DNA of 55,951 nucleotides from assembly GCA_021307315.1 (NCBI GenBank), contig JAJSPD010000145.1, positions 1 to 55,951 on the forward strand, read 5' to 3'. Under the pieces are notes generated by a model. The model saw only the letters and a list, made by a program, of their open reading frames with translations. It searched no databases and was not told the DNA's origin. A program made the translations under genes and the position numbers. Origin of the DNA: Bisporella sp. PMI_857 (lineage: Eukaryota; Ascomycota; Leotiomycetes; Helotiales; Helotiaceae). Positions 24,284 to 34,604 of this stretch are shown here, piece after piece; the stretch's first letter is position 1; each line of letters starts with the position of its first letter.

Positions 24284-25483
24284 TCAAAGCTTCCACACTT
24301 TCCAATCCCGTACCCCCAGGTGCCCAAGCATTCCGTCCAGATCTCCTTGTAGTTCTTTACCTTCCCACCACTTCTTTGGTCCAGCAAGATAGTTCACAAA
24401 TCCTTCAGGACCAGAGACAATAATCAATTTAGAATCGATGCTGGGGTGGAATGCGGGAGACGATACCTGGGTATCGCGTCTCAACAGAGAAGATACCCGT
24501 TTCTGATTCAGTATAGTTTTCTCTTCATCCACTAGATAATCAATTCTCAAATTCTTCGGATGCCTTTCCTGTAATGCCCAAAGTTCCCGTACCAATTTCC
24601 CGGTCGTCGCGGTACTGTACACATTGGATTCGTCCAAAGACTCTCCTCCGCCTGCACAATCCTCACGTCTTCGGTTTGCCCACACAATATGGATATTTAG
24701 TTGTGAGGAGTATTCGGCTGATTGATTCTCAAGAAGCGTATAAGCGGCTTGCATCGCCGGTGCGATGCCTGTGCCGCCAGCAAGGAAGACGACGTCCGCG
24801 AGGTGCTTCGGCAGTTTGAGGCTCGAATGCGGGCCTCTCAACTCTAACTTGTCTCCAGCAGCCAGCATCGCAAGATAGTTCGACATCTCCCCTCCTTTCT
24901 CCGTTCTTATGAGAAACCGAAGTGCGCCATGTTGGTTTTCGATAGGTGATAGTACAGGGGGTAGGGGCGTGTAATGTCGAGCAATCTGCAATTGCGGCTG
25001 CTTAAACTCAACAGACCAGATCCCTTCCTTCCATTGTTCTGCATATGGGTCCAATATACAAGGTCGCATTTGCGGTTGTACTGTGAGGATAAAGCTAGTG
25101 GGCGAGATATACTCCTTACTTGTAACAACGTAAGGGCTGAACTTTGGCGGATCCAGTAATGGTGGGTTCTCAGAAGGCAAAAAGTACAAGTAACTGAGCC
25201 TCATTGCGATTCCACCAGCCACCAGCCCAATGCCATATCGCCATAGTCTGGACACTGGACTGTTGGAAGATACAATGGGTATCCTATTGGTAGTCCTTCG
25301 ATTCTTTGTCCCATTAAATTCTATGCCGTGCGGATTTACATTTTGATGTGTTTTGAGTCCCCGGAGTTGGCGACGACAGAGAGGATAGCAGAGTGTCGGA
25401 TGCAATGTCTGCAATAGAAGCTTCACATGCCCCGTTCTTGATAAGCCGTGGAGAGTAGTTGCACTCTTTAGCAGCCGATGCAT
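24284..25483 (-). CDS. CYC2: Mitochondrial FAD/NAD(P)H oxidoreductase, CYC2-like
   Basis: Single exon, 399 residues, starting MHRLLKSATTLHG. The first about 75 residues are Arg/Lys/Leu-rich with almost no acidic residues, like a mitochondrial presequence, and residues 82-101 form one membrane helix. An FR-type FAD-binding domain follows: RHYTPLPP at 169-176 and GPHSSLKLP around 217-225. The NAD(P)-binding half has FLAGGTGIAPAMQAAY at 233-248, IHIVWANRR at 264-272 and IIVSGPEGFVNYLAGPKKWW at about 354-373. This order matches Cyc2, the inner-membrane flavoprotein that passes electrons to the heme iron during cytochrome c maturation with heme lyase. Length is close to that of fungal homologues. 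The enzyme class is certain; the CYC2 name rests on overall layout. Other FR-type reductases (cytochrome b5 reductase-like) are the alternative. Confidence 0.85.
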   Translation of the reverse strand: MHRLLKSATTLHGLSRTGHVKLLLQTLHPTLCYPLCRRQLRGLKTHQNVNPHGIEFNGTKNRRTTNRIPIVSSNSPVSRLWRYGIGLVAGGIAMRLSYLYFLPSENPPLLDPPKFSPYVVTSKEYISPTSFILTVQPQMRPCILDPYAEQWKEGIWSVEFKQPQLQIARHYTPLPPVLSPIENQHGALRFLIRTEKGGEMSNYLAMLAAGDKLELRGPHSSLKLPKHLADVVFLAGGTGIAPAMQAAYTLLENQSAEYSSQLNIHIVWANRRREDCAGGGESLDESNVYSTATTGKLVRELWALQERHPKNLRIDYLVDEEKTILNQKRVSSLLRRDTQVSSPAFHPSIDSKLIIVSGPEGFVNYLAGPKKWWEGKELQGDLDGMLGHLGVRDWKVWKL

Positions 25484-25639
25484 TTGTTGTTTGACGTTGG
25501 GAATACAATACCAACACCAGGATCAAAAAGTTCAGGTAGATTTTGCCAGACAGTGAAAGCGGTGAAGCCAAATGCCAAGCACCCACACTCCAGAACAGAT
25601 CAATGCAGACTACAGAAATTACCAAGCTTGAAGCTCAAT

Positions 25640-28600
25640 GTGCAGTGATCGTGGCATGTTATTGCTAGAGTATTGTGAAGATAGCACAGGCCACTTCCCC
25701 TATTTAAACAAATTGAGTTTAGAAGCATGACATGTGAGGCATACTATGGCGGGTTTTATCTTGACGGATTTTTGCTGTTAACGACTAGCGTGAAATTTCA
25801 AGAGCACTGTGCTCCTTTGACATAAAAATGGAATAAACAACGAGGGGATATCTTCATAAGCACACATCTCAACAGTTCCCTGTACAACCATAAACAAAAA
25901 AACCAGAGTAGCGCAACCAATGTGGTACTCCCGTCATTCTTTTGTTATGAGCTGTTAGACCGCTTTCTTATCTGCTTAACGTGTCTGATTTAGCTGTTGT
26001 AATTTGAACCTACAATCCCAAACTCCTTGGGCAATGGCTATGATTTGAGGAAGTGATGAGCATATGATTCTTATACTAAAGCAATTAAAGTCAGGATTAT
26101 TTTAGCTCGAGATTACATACTGAAGATATCGATACATTGTACTTTATATTGAGCAAGGAAGTTTTGCTTCATCAAAGCCTGTGCTTAGGCACGGGAATGA
26201 AGGATTAGCATGGTAAACATTTTAGAATCTATGCGGCAAAATAAGTAATTAAAGCTACTTTACCGCATGCTTTATCAATCTAAAAAACATCATTCTATTT
26301 ATGGCATTCGAAAAACGATAAGATTTCTTGGTTTAATTTCTGCGTTTGTACAACAGGCCAGCGTATTCCTTCAGCTTCGTCACTCTCGATCTTTCGCCTT
26401 TGTACTTGTCGGATCACTCTACCCGTGGCAACACCACGTAATTGCTACGCAGTTGCCTGTTGGGTTGAATGTGATCTGATTGTTGAAGGATGAATCAAGG
26501 GATGAGGATATGCCTCATCCCTAAGTCATGTGACTTCGTCACATGACCCATCCTCCATTCAGTAACTAATCTATACTAGTAAATATTGATACAAACAGTA
26601 CTGTTCTCCAACTGAAAAGAGTAGTATGGAAACTTCCTCGCCATGACTGTTACATCCTATCGTCCACCCAAAGCTCAAAACTAGGCGATACAGTGTGGCT
26701 ACGATAAATTCAGCCCAAGGTGACGATGGCCAATAGACCAGCTTCTCAATCTTCCTCCTCACCATCCAAGCAACCTCCAGCTAGATTTTGCGTTCACCAC
26801 AGTAAACCTTTTTCAATACTTTGACTTTCTTAGTGTTGCTTACACAAAGGAAGCCTTTCCCCGAGGAGAGTTAGCAATATGCCTAGACCCGATAACACCA
26901 AGCAATTGTCCGTGTATCGCATAAACAATGGTTATAAAATGACCTCCGATCTTGCATCTGCAGTTATCTTGCATGAATTGGTCCAACAGACTGAGCCAAA
27001 CCCAATCTATATTGAGACAAGTTAAGTCAAGTTCCCAGAACCTAATGCGCTGCCTTTTATTCCGCCATTCTTCACGCATCTCCAGCGGTATGATATACCA
27101 TCAGAATAGTGGAACTGATTCGAAGATCTGATTTATAGGTCTGGCTTCACTACAGTCGCGTTCTTTAGTCAAACCATCCTGAATCCTATCCTCCACGAAT
27201 TCTGCTTCCCTGTTGATGGCGGAACTGACACGACACGCGCGAGATTAACGACGAAGTTATGCTACCACAAGATGTGGTTGCTCTGACCGAACGTGATGCT
27301 CCACAGCCTACGCCGCCTTGCGATATTACCTGGCTCAGAAAGAGTATACGGCGGTCAAAAGGTGGAAGAAGTTTATTGTTGGATATGGCAATAGATAACT
27401 GGAGCAGATGCTCTTTCCTGGCGTTCCTCTCCGCGATGCCATAAACCTTGTCGTTTTCTCCAAATTTGTCAGTAAGGAGGAGAAAGATGCCTTGCTGGCA
27501 TACAGCCGTCGATACTGACGTGCAATTAGTCATGCTAAGGATGGGGTCGTTATCGATGAGGAGCACTTGAAAACCAGCTGCCTCAAAGACATGGTGATGG
27601 ATTTAGCACGAGTTTTCCTAAGGCCGCTTACAGAATAGGCTTCCTGTACTTCTACTTAAAAAGAAGAAAAGTTGACATCAAAGGATATGGGCCGAGTTTG
27701 AGCCACGACAATATCATGATTTGATGTATGGATTTCAAGGAAATGGGCGATAAGATATCCTAGGCAATGGGATGTGAAATAGAGTTTTACGAGAGATAGA
27801 CCGTCTACAGCAACCTTTTATTTCCTTACTAGGGTGATAGTCCGAGAAATCATAGGTGCAGGTAAAAGATGCGCGCTTAGGCATTATGCTGCATGTACAT
27901 ATCACCCCTTGGTTGGCTCGCCTAGAAGAATAAGGTAGTGGCTTGGGCGGCGGGAGCGGGCGTATGATGGATGCAAAACAGTGGTGAGGAGAGGTGATTG
28001 ATTCATGATGCATCGGGGAACACGACTTGTATAGACTATGTATACAATTACTTCAAGCCCCCACATGCTAGTGACACTACAAATCAAAACCATCTCTGAC
28101 ACTTTACCCACCATTGAACGCAGAGGAAAATTTAAAAATGACTCCAAGAGATGTGGTTTTCTTTTGTCACAGCCTTGACAGCTGAACTTTCGAAGCAGAG
28201 GCTGGCACGTCTTGCACTGTGGCACAAACAATTTTCGATATTAAGGCAAATAACTAATGGTGAAAAGGCATTCGAAGAGAGGAGTAAGATCTGCTCGATT
28301 TTAGTTGTAAGATGGGTGAACTGTATGTTTGCCAATCTGCGAACGTGTGTTGATAGTAATATCCACAAGAAAAGACTTTTAAGATTATGAAGCGTGACTC
28401 CATTATAACGGAAGATCATGGATGGATTTTAAACTCAGAATCCATAGAAGCAACCAGCAAAATATTATGTTAATACCTTTCACGACCGTCAGAACCATTG
28501 CGATGTTTGAGGACTAGAACCTTAGATATTTAGGTGGACCTATGTCTGATATATGGTTAGAATTCTTCGGAGCAAGGTCAAACTCAGAGAGGTGCGGCTA

Positions 28601-28863
28601 TTGCCTTGTAGTCATTGCAGAATAATTGGTAAGAAAATGAGCTTACTGCCCTATAAGAAGGGAAGAGGGCTTTCATTTCTCTACTTAACAATCGTGGCTT
28701 TCTCCTTGAAGCAGTAGTCAAGGACTAGATACGGATTAATTCTGCTGTTCGGTATAAATCTGTAAAGAATGGCTTCCTTACCTTGACTTTGAGGGCAGCA
28801 TTTCCAAGGCGTTTTGGAAGCTATGGTATAACTCATTGTATCTTGCGGTAAGATACTCTGCAT
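25640..28863. other. Intergenic, no intact gene
   Basis: 3.2 kb between CYC2 and the remnant at 28.9 kb. Open frames here (26267-26479, 27186-27566, 28132-28419 and others) lack domains and start/intron context. A compact pair of perfect hairpins at 26499-26547 is listed separately. Confidence 0.45.
26481..26608. repeat. Possible LTR fragment with two perfect hairpins
   Basis: Begins TGTTGAAGGATGAATC, similar to starts of fungal Ty1/copia LTRs. It then has two adjacent perfect hairpins: GGGATGAGG-atatg-CCTCATCCC at 26499-26521 and GTCATGTGAC-ttc-GTCACATGAC at 26525-26547. I could not find a matching TG..CA end or a target duplication, so the right boundary (near CTGTTCTCCAAC) is a guess and the element may be truncated. 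Confidence 0.35.
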
Positions 28864-29400
28864 TCATACTCCTAGCAATAGAAAATATATTGCAAGCTTC
28901 CAGTCTTTGGAAATAAGTTTTTCTGCATCGAGGCAGTCCTGGAGGATTCCATATTCAAGGCCGAGATTATCGCCGGCTGCGAAGCTAATCACGTGCTGAC
29001 AAGCAATTTTTATCTCTGAAATGAGCCCTTCGATGGCGGCAGCTTGGCCGTTGAGGTTCATTTCTGCTTCGTTGCTAGAAAATCTATGCTTGGCTGGCTG
29101 GACGGTGTCTTCTGTAGCGTGCTCGCTGGAGAAAACCCCTTTGATTTCTTGCCCAGGTATCTCCTTATACTATTCATATCGATAGTCCCTTCTACTACCC
29201 CTAATGATTTGCGATCCAACTCCATCCCACTACCCTCATTAGCAGATTTGTTGTTGGAATTTGCCGTATTTCCTTCCACCCTCGCTTTCCCTTCTTAGCA
29301 GACGACTTTTTCTTTGACGGAAGATCAACGCCTCTTGCCTTTGTGCTAGCATCATCCCCAATTGATTTGACCTTGCGTTCCACTATTGCGTCTTCTTTCG
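28864..29400 (-). pseudogene. Broken open frames of an unrecognised gene
   Basis: Three consecutive minus-strand pieces look protein-like but lie in successive frames. First is about 29400-29290, Lys/Ser-rich (VDLPSKKKSSAKKGKRG). Second, 29279-29058, contains GMELDRKSLGVVEG and RRYLGKKSKGF and stops at TKQK. Third, 29061-28864, contains NLNGQAAAIEGLISEIKIAC and LGLEYGILQDCLDAEKLIS. Each junction needs a one-base shift with no visible intron, suggesting a disabled gene. I do not recognise the family; a helical Leu/Ile pattern in the last piece is all that can be said. Chance open frames are the alternative. Confidence 0.35.
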
Positions 29401-29864
29401 CACTCGAGATAATTGTAGAGTGGCATTAAAACAAAGAATCACTATTGGGAAAAGTAGTTAGATTGATAATGTTGTGTTGTGTGCTAGGTGGCAAAGGAGA
29501 AGATGTGTTGAGCTTGCAAGGCTGAGACAATAAGACTCACGCTTATGGTGGTGGAAAAATAAAAGACTACAAAGTAGGAATGTTATTTGGGAGGTGAAGA
29601 CAAGAAAGGGGAACTTGTGACTGGAACGAGCAAGATATGCGAATGCAGGATTGGGGTAAAAAAGGTAGTATGTGCTTAGTTCGGAACATGTATACAACCT
29701 TGTTACCATTCCCAGGTTTCATTCCTTTCGCCTGGACAGTCACTCCACGGGGATAGCATTGAAAGAAACAGAATATCTAAATTTTGCTCGCTTGTACCGT
29801 AACGCCATCCGCTATGCTAAAATTCACTCCGAATCGATGCCGCCAGTCATCATCCTCAAAAGTA

Positions 29865-32800
29865 TCATATCCCTTGTACCTTTCTATAACTTGGAGGCTT
29901 GACAGCACGCCTGATCAACTTGACCGCATAGGGCGGGATCAAGGAAATAGCTCCTATGGCTGCCACTCGCCAGATAAAACCCCTGGCACAGTTAGCTCCT
30001 TTCCATCTTGATAAGGGTAAAGGAAGGACTTACACAGTCATCATAAAGCTCAAGTCGAAATATCCCCCTAAAAACGGGATACTTCCTAGATAAATTAATA
30101 GCGTTCCCACAAGACTCATTATCATAATTGGATGCCAGGTTGTGATCTCGAATGCGACCATGGTGAGCTCGTTGAGCACTAATACTGTGAAAGACACCGC
30201 AACCATTTTGGGTGAATCAACATCTGTGAGAATTTGCGAAAGACCTTGGATCATGCTACCTTGGTAGATGGAGACTGCGACCCAAACGAAGAATGTTCGG
30301 TATGATAAGGAAGATCCGGATGTGAGCTCTTTGTAAAGCTCCGGGTAGAGATTTGCGAGATTCTCGTCGACATCCTTATCAAGCACTAGAGAAAAAACAG
30401 GCATGGCGGTATAGACTGTGGCATAACCCACTAACAGCCAGTCCTTGTACAATCCCTCAGGCTCAAACTTTATGGCAATAGAATACATGGTCTGAGCAAC
30501 TGAAATGATTAGCCCACGGTGGATTACAAATTGTGCCAGTTTCGCAGATCTTTTGTACGAGTTACGGCCGTGCCAGACGAGCAGCTTGGTGAGATGGCAG
30601 AACTGTTCGATGGAAAAATCTGCGGCAAGTGATGCTTGCCGGCCTTCCTTGCCGACGATACCAACACCTACATCTGCTGCTTGAATCATGGACACGTCGT
30701 TACCGCCATCGCCAATACAGCAAATGCGCTTTTTGGTGTGTTCGCGAATAAGTCTTGCTATATCTGCTTTCTGTGTTGGAGAGCAACGACATGCAACAAC
30801 GGCTGGCAAGAGAACGGCCAAAGATATAAATTCTTGCCGGAAGTGAGTGAGGAGCAATGAAAGAGATTCACCATCGATGAGAAGACAGGCATCTGTTTTA
30901 GAGCGTAAGAGGTCCAAGTGGTCCTGTGCAAGATCCTTGCGCTTGAGCTTAGCGACAGTATGGATGTATTGTCCTCTTGCTACAAGTTTAGCTGACACAG
31001 CTACACAGCGAGCAGTTTCAACCTTGTCCCCGGTCAGCATCCATATTTTGATCCCGGCATTTCGTAGTAATTCTAAAGACGCCTTAACATCTTTCTGGAG
31101 CTTGTCTTCCACTCCGGTAACACCAAGCAGCTCAAGATCACGTTCAAGGTATTCAGAAACTACCGTAGCTATGCTACTATCTCGGTTATTTATTGAAACA
31201 GATGCTTCTTGATAGCTGCTTCTGAAATCTTGATAATGTTGTACGGATAATCGTTTCCTGCCGACCACAAGAGTCCGAAGGCCCTCCCGTGCCATATTAG
31301 CTGTTTCCTCATCCAGCCAATCATTGGCAGCAACAATTGACGTCATGACGGTGTCGGCACCCTTCTGATAGAACCAGATCTCGCCAGTACCATCCTTGCT
31401 AGCGGCACTTGATTGAGATCCGTCCAAGAACTGAACAATGATACCCATACGCTTGCCATCGGAAGTAAAGGGGAAGACTTCCAGAATGCGGACACGAACA
31501 ACGGGTTTGCCTGAATCAACTGACTGTAAGAGCATGCCTTTTCGATCGCGGTGAATCAGTCGAAGGCCAACAGCTTCTGTCCACTTCACAATAGCAATTT
31601 CATCAGGTGAGGATGCTTGGTAAGAGGTAATGGTTTTGCCGTTTTCTTCCTCAATTGTTGGTGTGACATTATGGCAGAGTGCTAAGGCAAGGACCACATC
31701 TCTGACTCGTGACCCGATTTCTCGGCGACTTCTACTTGCGATGCCTATGGTTGACGACACGAACGTTGAGGATGGGGTGATAAGTTGAGGCTCGGCAGAT
31801 TGTGGAAGTGAAAACCCCTGTCTGACATACGATGCCACTTCGTCCATTGCTTCGTTTGCGTATGAGACTGTGCCTACATGGATTTTCTTCATGTCCATCT
31901 CATTTTGCGTCAGGGTTCCCGTCTTATCACTGAGAAGATATTCTATTCTGCCCAAGTCCTCAGGAATGGTGCTGGTTCGTACAACTGCTCCCTGAATACC
32001 CGCATCCCGTTGAATGAACCAAGAGTAAACTGTTTTCCCCATATCCAGGTTTACTCTCAAGCTGATTGGCACAATGGTAGAGAATAGGACCAAAAATCGC
32101 ACAATCTTCACATACCACTCAAGGTCTGGTTTGTAATTGGCCTGACCAAACTCCAGGATGACGAGAACCACTGAAAGGGTTAATGTCAACAGACAGAGAA
32201 TCTTGGTCAGAGAATTAATTTCATATTCTAGCAGGCCAGTTTTGGAGCGCGATACAGATGTAGAGAGTGCTGATCTGGTCTGTGGACCCGTATAGATAAT
32301 AACCGCAAGCGTTGTTGCGTTAGAGGCTAACACTGTATTGGCCCAAGCGGTATTGTCAATTGTCAAAGGTGCTGACTTTGATGCCTCTGATCCGGTGGTA
32401 TCCTCAATGTGAGGATCGTAACTCATGTAGCCTTTTGGCAAAAGCTCAATGGTTCCAACGAAGTCGTTAACCTTCTTATCCGGCTTCCCAGCAACAACTC
32501 GAAGCCGGATAAACTCGCGAGTATCTAGTGCTTGAGATAACGGCGAGCCCAGTCTCAGCTTCCAATCCGTCTCGCCATCTAGCTGATCGGTTCGAATGAA
32601 TGTTTCCCCAACGCCTGCTGCGTCGGCTGAAGGACTATTTCCAGGTGTTGCGGTGGGGCCAGGGGAATCAGCTGTAGTGCTCGCGCTCTGAGCAATAGGT
32701 GGGTCTGACACAGTCTCGACTAGTAGCGTTTCCATTCCTGACACCCTAGCCATCGGTCTAGCGGTTCCGGCAGCCTCATTGGCGAAACTCTTCAAGATAA

Positions 32801-33866
32801 TGACATCCGCAGGAAGTCGTTGATCCTTACCCAACTTCAAAACATCTCCAACTTTCAGATCCCTAGACTTCTTGATAACTTCATAGACTTCTGATGCCGG
32901 CAGTTGTCCTTCGCCTTGTGCATTCTCTTCCTCCTCTTGTATGTCCGACAAACGATCAGGCTCCACCAACGGGCTCCTTTTCGACTTCGAAGACCTCGAC
33001 TTCGGAGACCTTTTCATCAACCTACTACCTCCTCCAGGCTTTTCAAAACACAGAACAGTGTAGCCCTCTGAATTTGCCTCAGCATCTCTCTTCCTCCTCT
33101 CAATATCATCCCATGCTTCTTTCCCTAGGGTGATTGCTAAAACGCAAGCTAGTGGTACAATGTAAGTCGAGAGGTATCCGATTCGTAAAGCAGGAATTAC
33201 TTGTGACAGTGCCACAAGTAGAAAGTACATGTTGAAGAAAAATGAAAATTCGTTATACAAAGTGCGTGGTAAAAAGCTGATCGGGGTATATTTCGCATTG
33301 GACACAGCATTGGGAGGGAATCGCGCGAATTGTACATTACCGACGGCTACAGTCCTGGATGACGCTGGGTCGTGTTCTTCTTCTTCTGGAGCTGGATCAC
33401 CGCTGGCAACTGGCTGCGGGTCAAAGCTGTTCGGCCGGGAAAGAAAGCTGGGAAGTCGTATTTGCGATCCTAAATTTCTCAACACCTCAGTGCTAGGTCG
33501 CCGCGAATGGTGCCCTCGCAGTAACCGTGCGTCATCTCTCCCATTTGACTTGGTATTGCTCTGATTTATATCCTCCTCTTCGTGTAAGAGGCCGTGTAAG
33601 TCTTCGGCATCGTTGTCTCTATCCCTACCCAAGTCTCCATGGCCGCGACTACGATTGCTTAGCGCTCGCAGCCCACCCATGCGCAAGCTCCTCAAAGGTA
33701 TATGAGCGCCTCTCCGATCTTCTCTTATGTTTCCTCCTCTCCTAGATGAAGCTGGCCTGGAGACTGATATTGGATCAAGTTCATTGATATCGATGTCGAG
33801 GTCAGAGTCGGAGTCATCTAGATGGGCGTTGGCGGTATCTGGCGGATGATAGTCTTTCGAAGACAT
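29865..33866 (-). CDS. NEO1: P4-ATPase phospholipid flippase, NEO1 type
   Basis: Model on the minus strand: 33866..30034 and 29982..29865 with one 51-bp intron (GTAAGT..CCAG), 1316 residues. The second exon supplies the C-terminus VGFIWRVAAIGAISLIP...SYRKVQGI, as expected for the family. An Asp-rich, Ser/Arg-rich N-terminal extension of about 190 residues precedes the first membrane region. P-type hallmarks are present: actuator LDGETDWK near 430, phosphorylated Asp647 in DKTGTLTQNE, nucleotide-binding ASSPDEIAIVKW, and hinge GDGGNDVSMIQA at 1052-1063. The sequence after DKTGT (MDMKKIHVGTVSYANEAMDEV) is of NEO1/ATP9 style. NEO1 proteins work without a Cdc50 subunit in Golgi/endosomal membranes, maintaining phosphatidylethanolamine asymmetry and retrograde Golgi-ER traffic. 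It is divergent from SEC16. Yeast Neo1 is somewhat shorter, the difference lying in the N-terminus. Confidence 0.95.
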
Positions 33867-34604
33867 GCCTCATTGATGCGGTAGATTTTGAAGTGGTTGA
33901 GTGTTGTATTATATCATGGATTCTGGCGAGATGTGTTCTTGGTGAACATTTGTTTGAGCTGTAGCCTTGTGGTTGTGGCTGAGACGCGTGCTAAGTGTAA
34001 GGGTATCGATAATTATAGGTAGGGGCCAAGACAAAGATGTGTCTGGCTGGAGGAGTCTATGATTGCTTAGCAGCAGCTTATTCTGCGCAAACGGTGAAAG
34101 TGCTTGTTAAGAAAAATCTTGAATTATCAATGGTATTGCGAATAAAGGTTGACTCCTAATGGAAGGTAATATGTACTCGTGAAGACAGATAGATGCATGT
34201 GTAAAGTCACGTGTTGGATGACGTAATCTGTCGGCGATAATTTGGCTTTCGTGTCTGATCCAATTAGTTTAGGCGCCAAGACCAAAACCTGGCCTCAGGA
34301 TGATTTCGTTGTCATCTCTGAAAGGACAAACAACTCACTCTACGTTGACTAGAAATCAAGAGAAGCTTGATCTGCCATAACCTTCTTTAGAGCTGCAGAA
34401 TGGAACAGTCCACCAGCTCATAGTAATTCTGTCTTTTGCTTTTATCAGCGACTTCATTCGTATTGTACATGTACGTGCTTCCCTGGTGGATATGAATAGG
34501 GATGAGCTAGGCTATCTATCTGGAATGGACTGCTTGCTAACGGCGCAATCATGTGTAGTACATATTGTATTTTGCACCTTCCGCTTCATTTTACATTCAT
34601 AGCC
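33867..34604. promoter_or_regulatory. Shared divergent intergenic region of NEO1 and SEC16
   Basis: 738 bp separate the two ATGs, so both promoters and leaders lie here. A GTCACGTG at about 34205-34212 is an E-box-like CACGTG motif. No obvious TATA box was seen for either gene, as is common for housekeeping genes. Bidirectional control is an inference from arrangement only. Confidence 0.45.

Noticed and set aside
27186..27566. 126-codon minus-strand ORF
   Set aside because: The translation has no motif, and another frame in the same place looks equally protein-like; it may be a very old remnant but cannot be assigned.
34551..34604. Earlier in-frame ATG of SEC16
   Set aside because: The 18 extra residues are hydrophobic and unlike SEC16 N-termini; the ATG at 34605 has a far better context.
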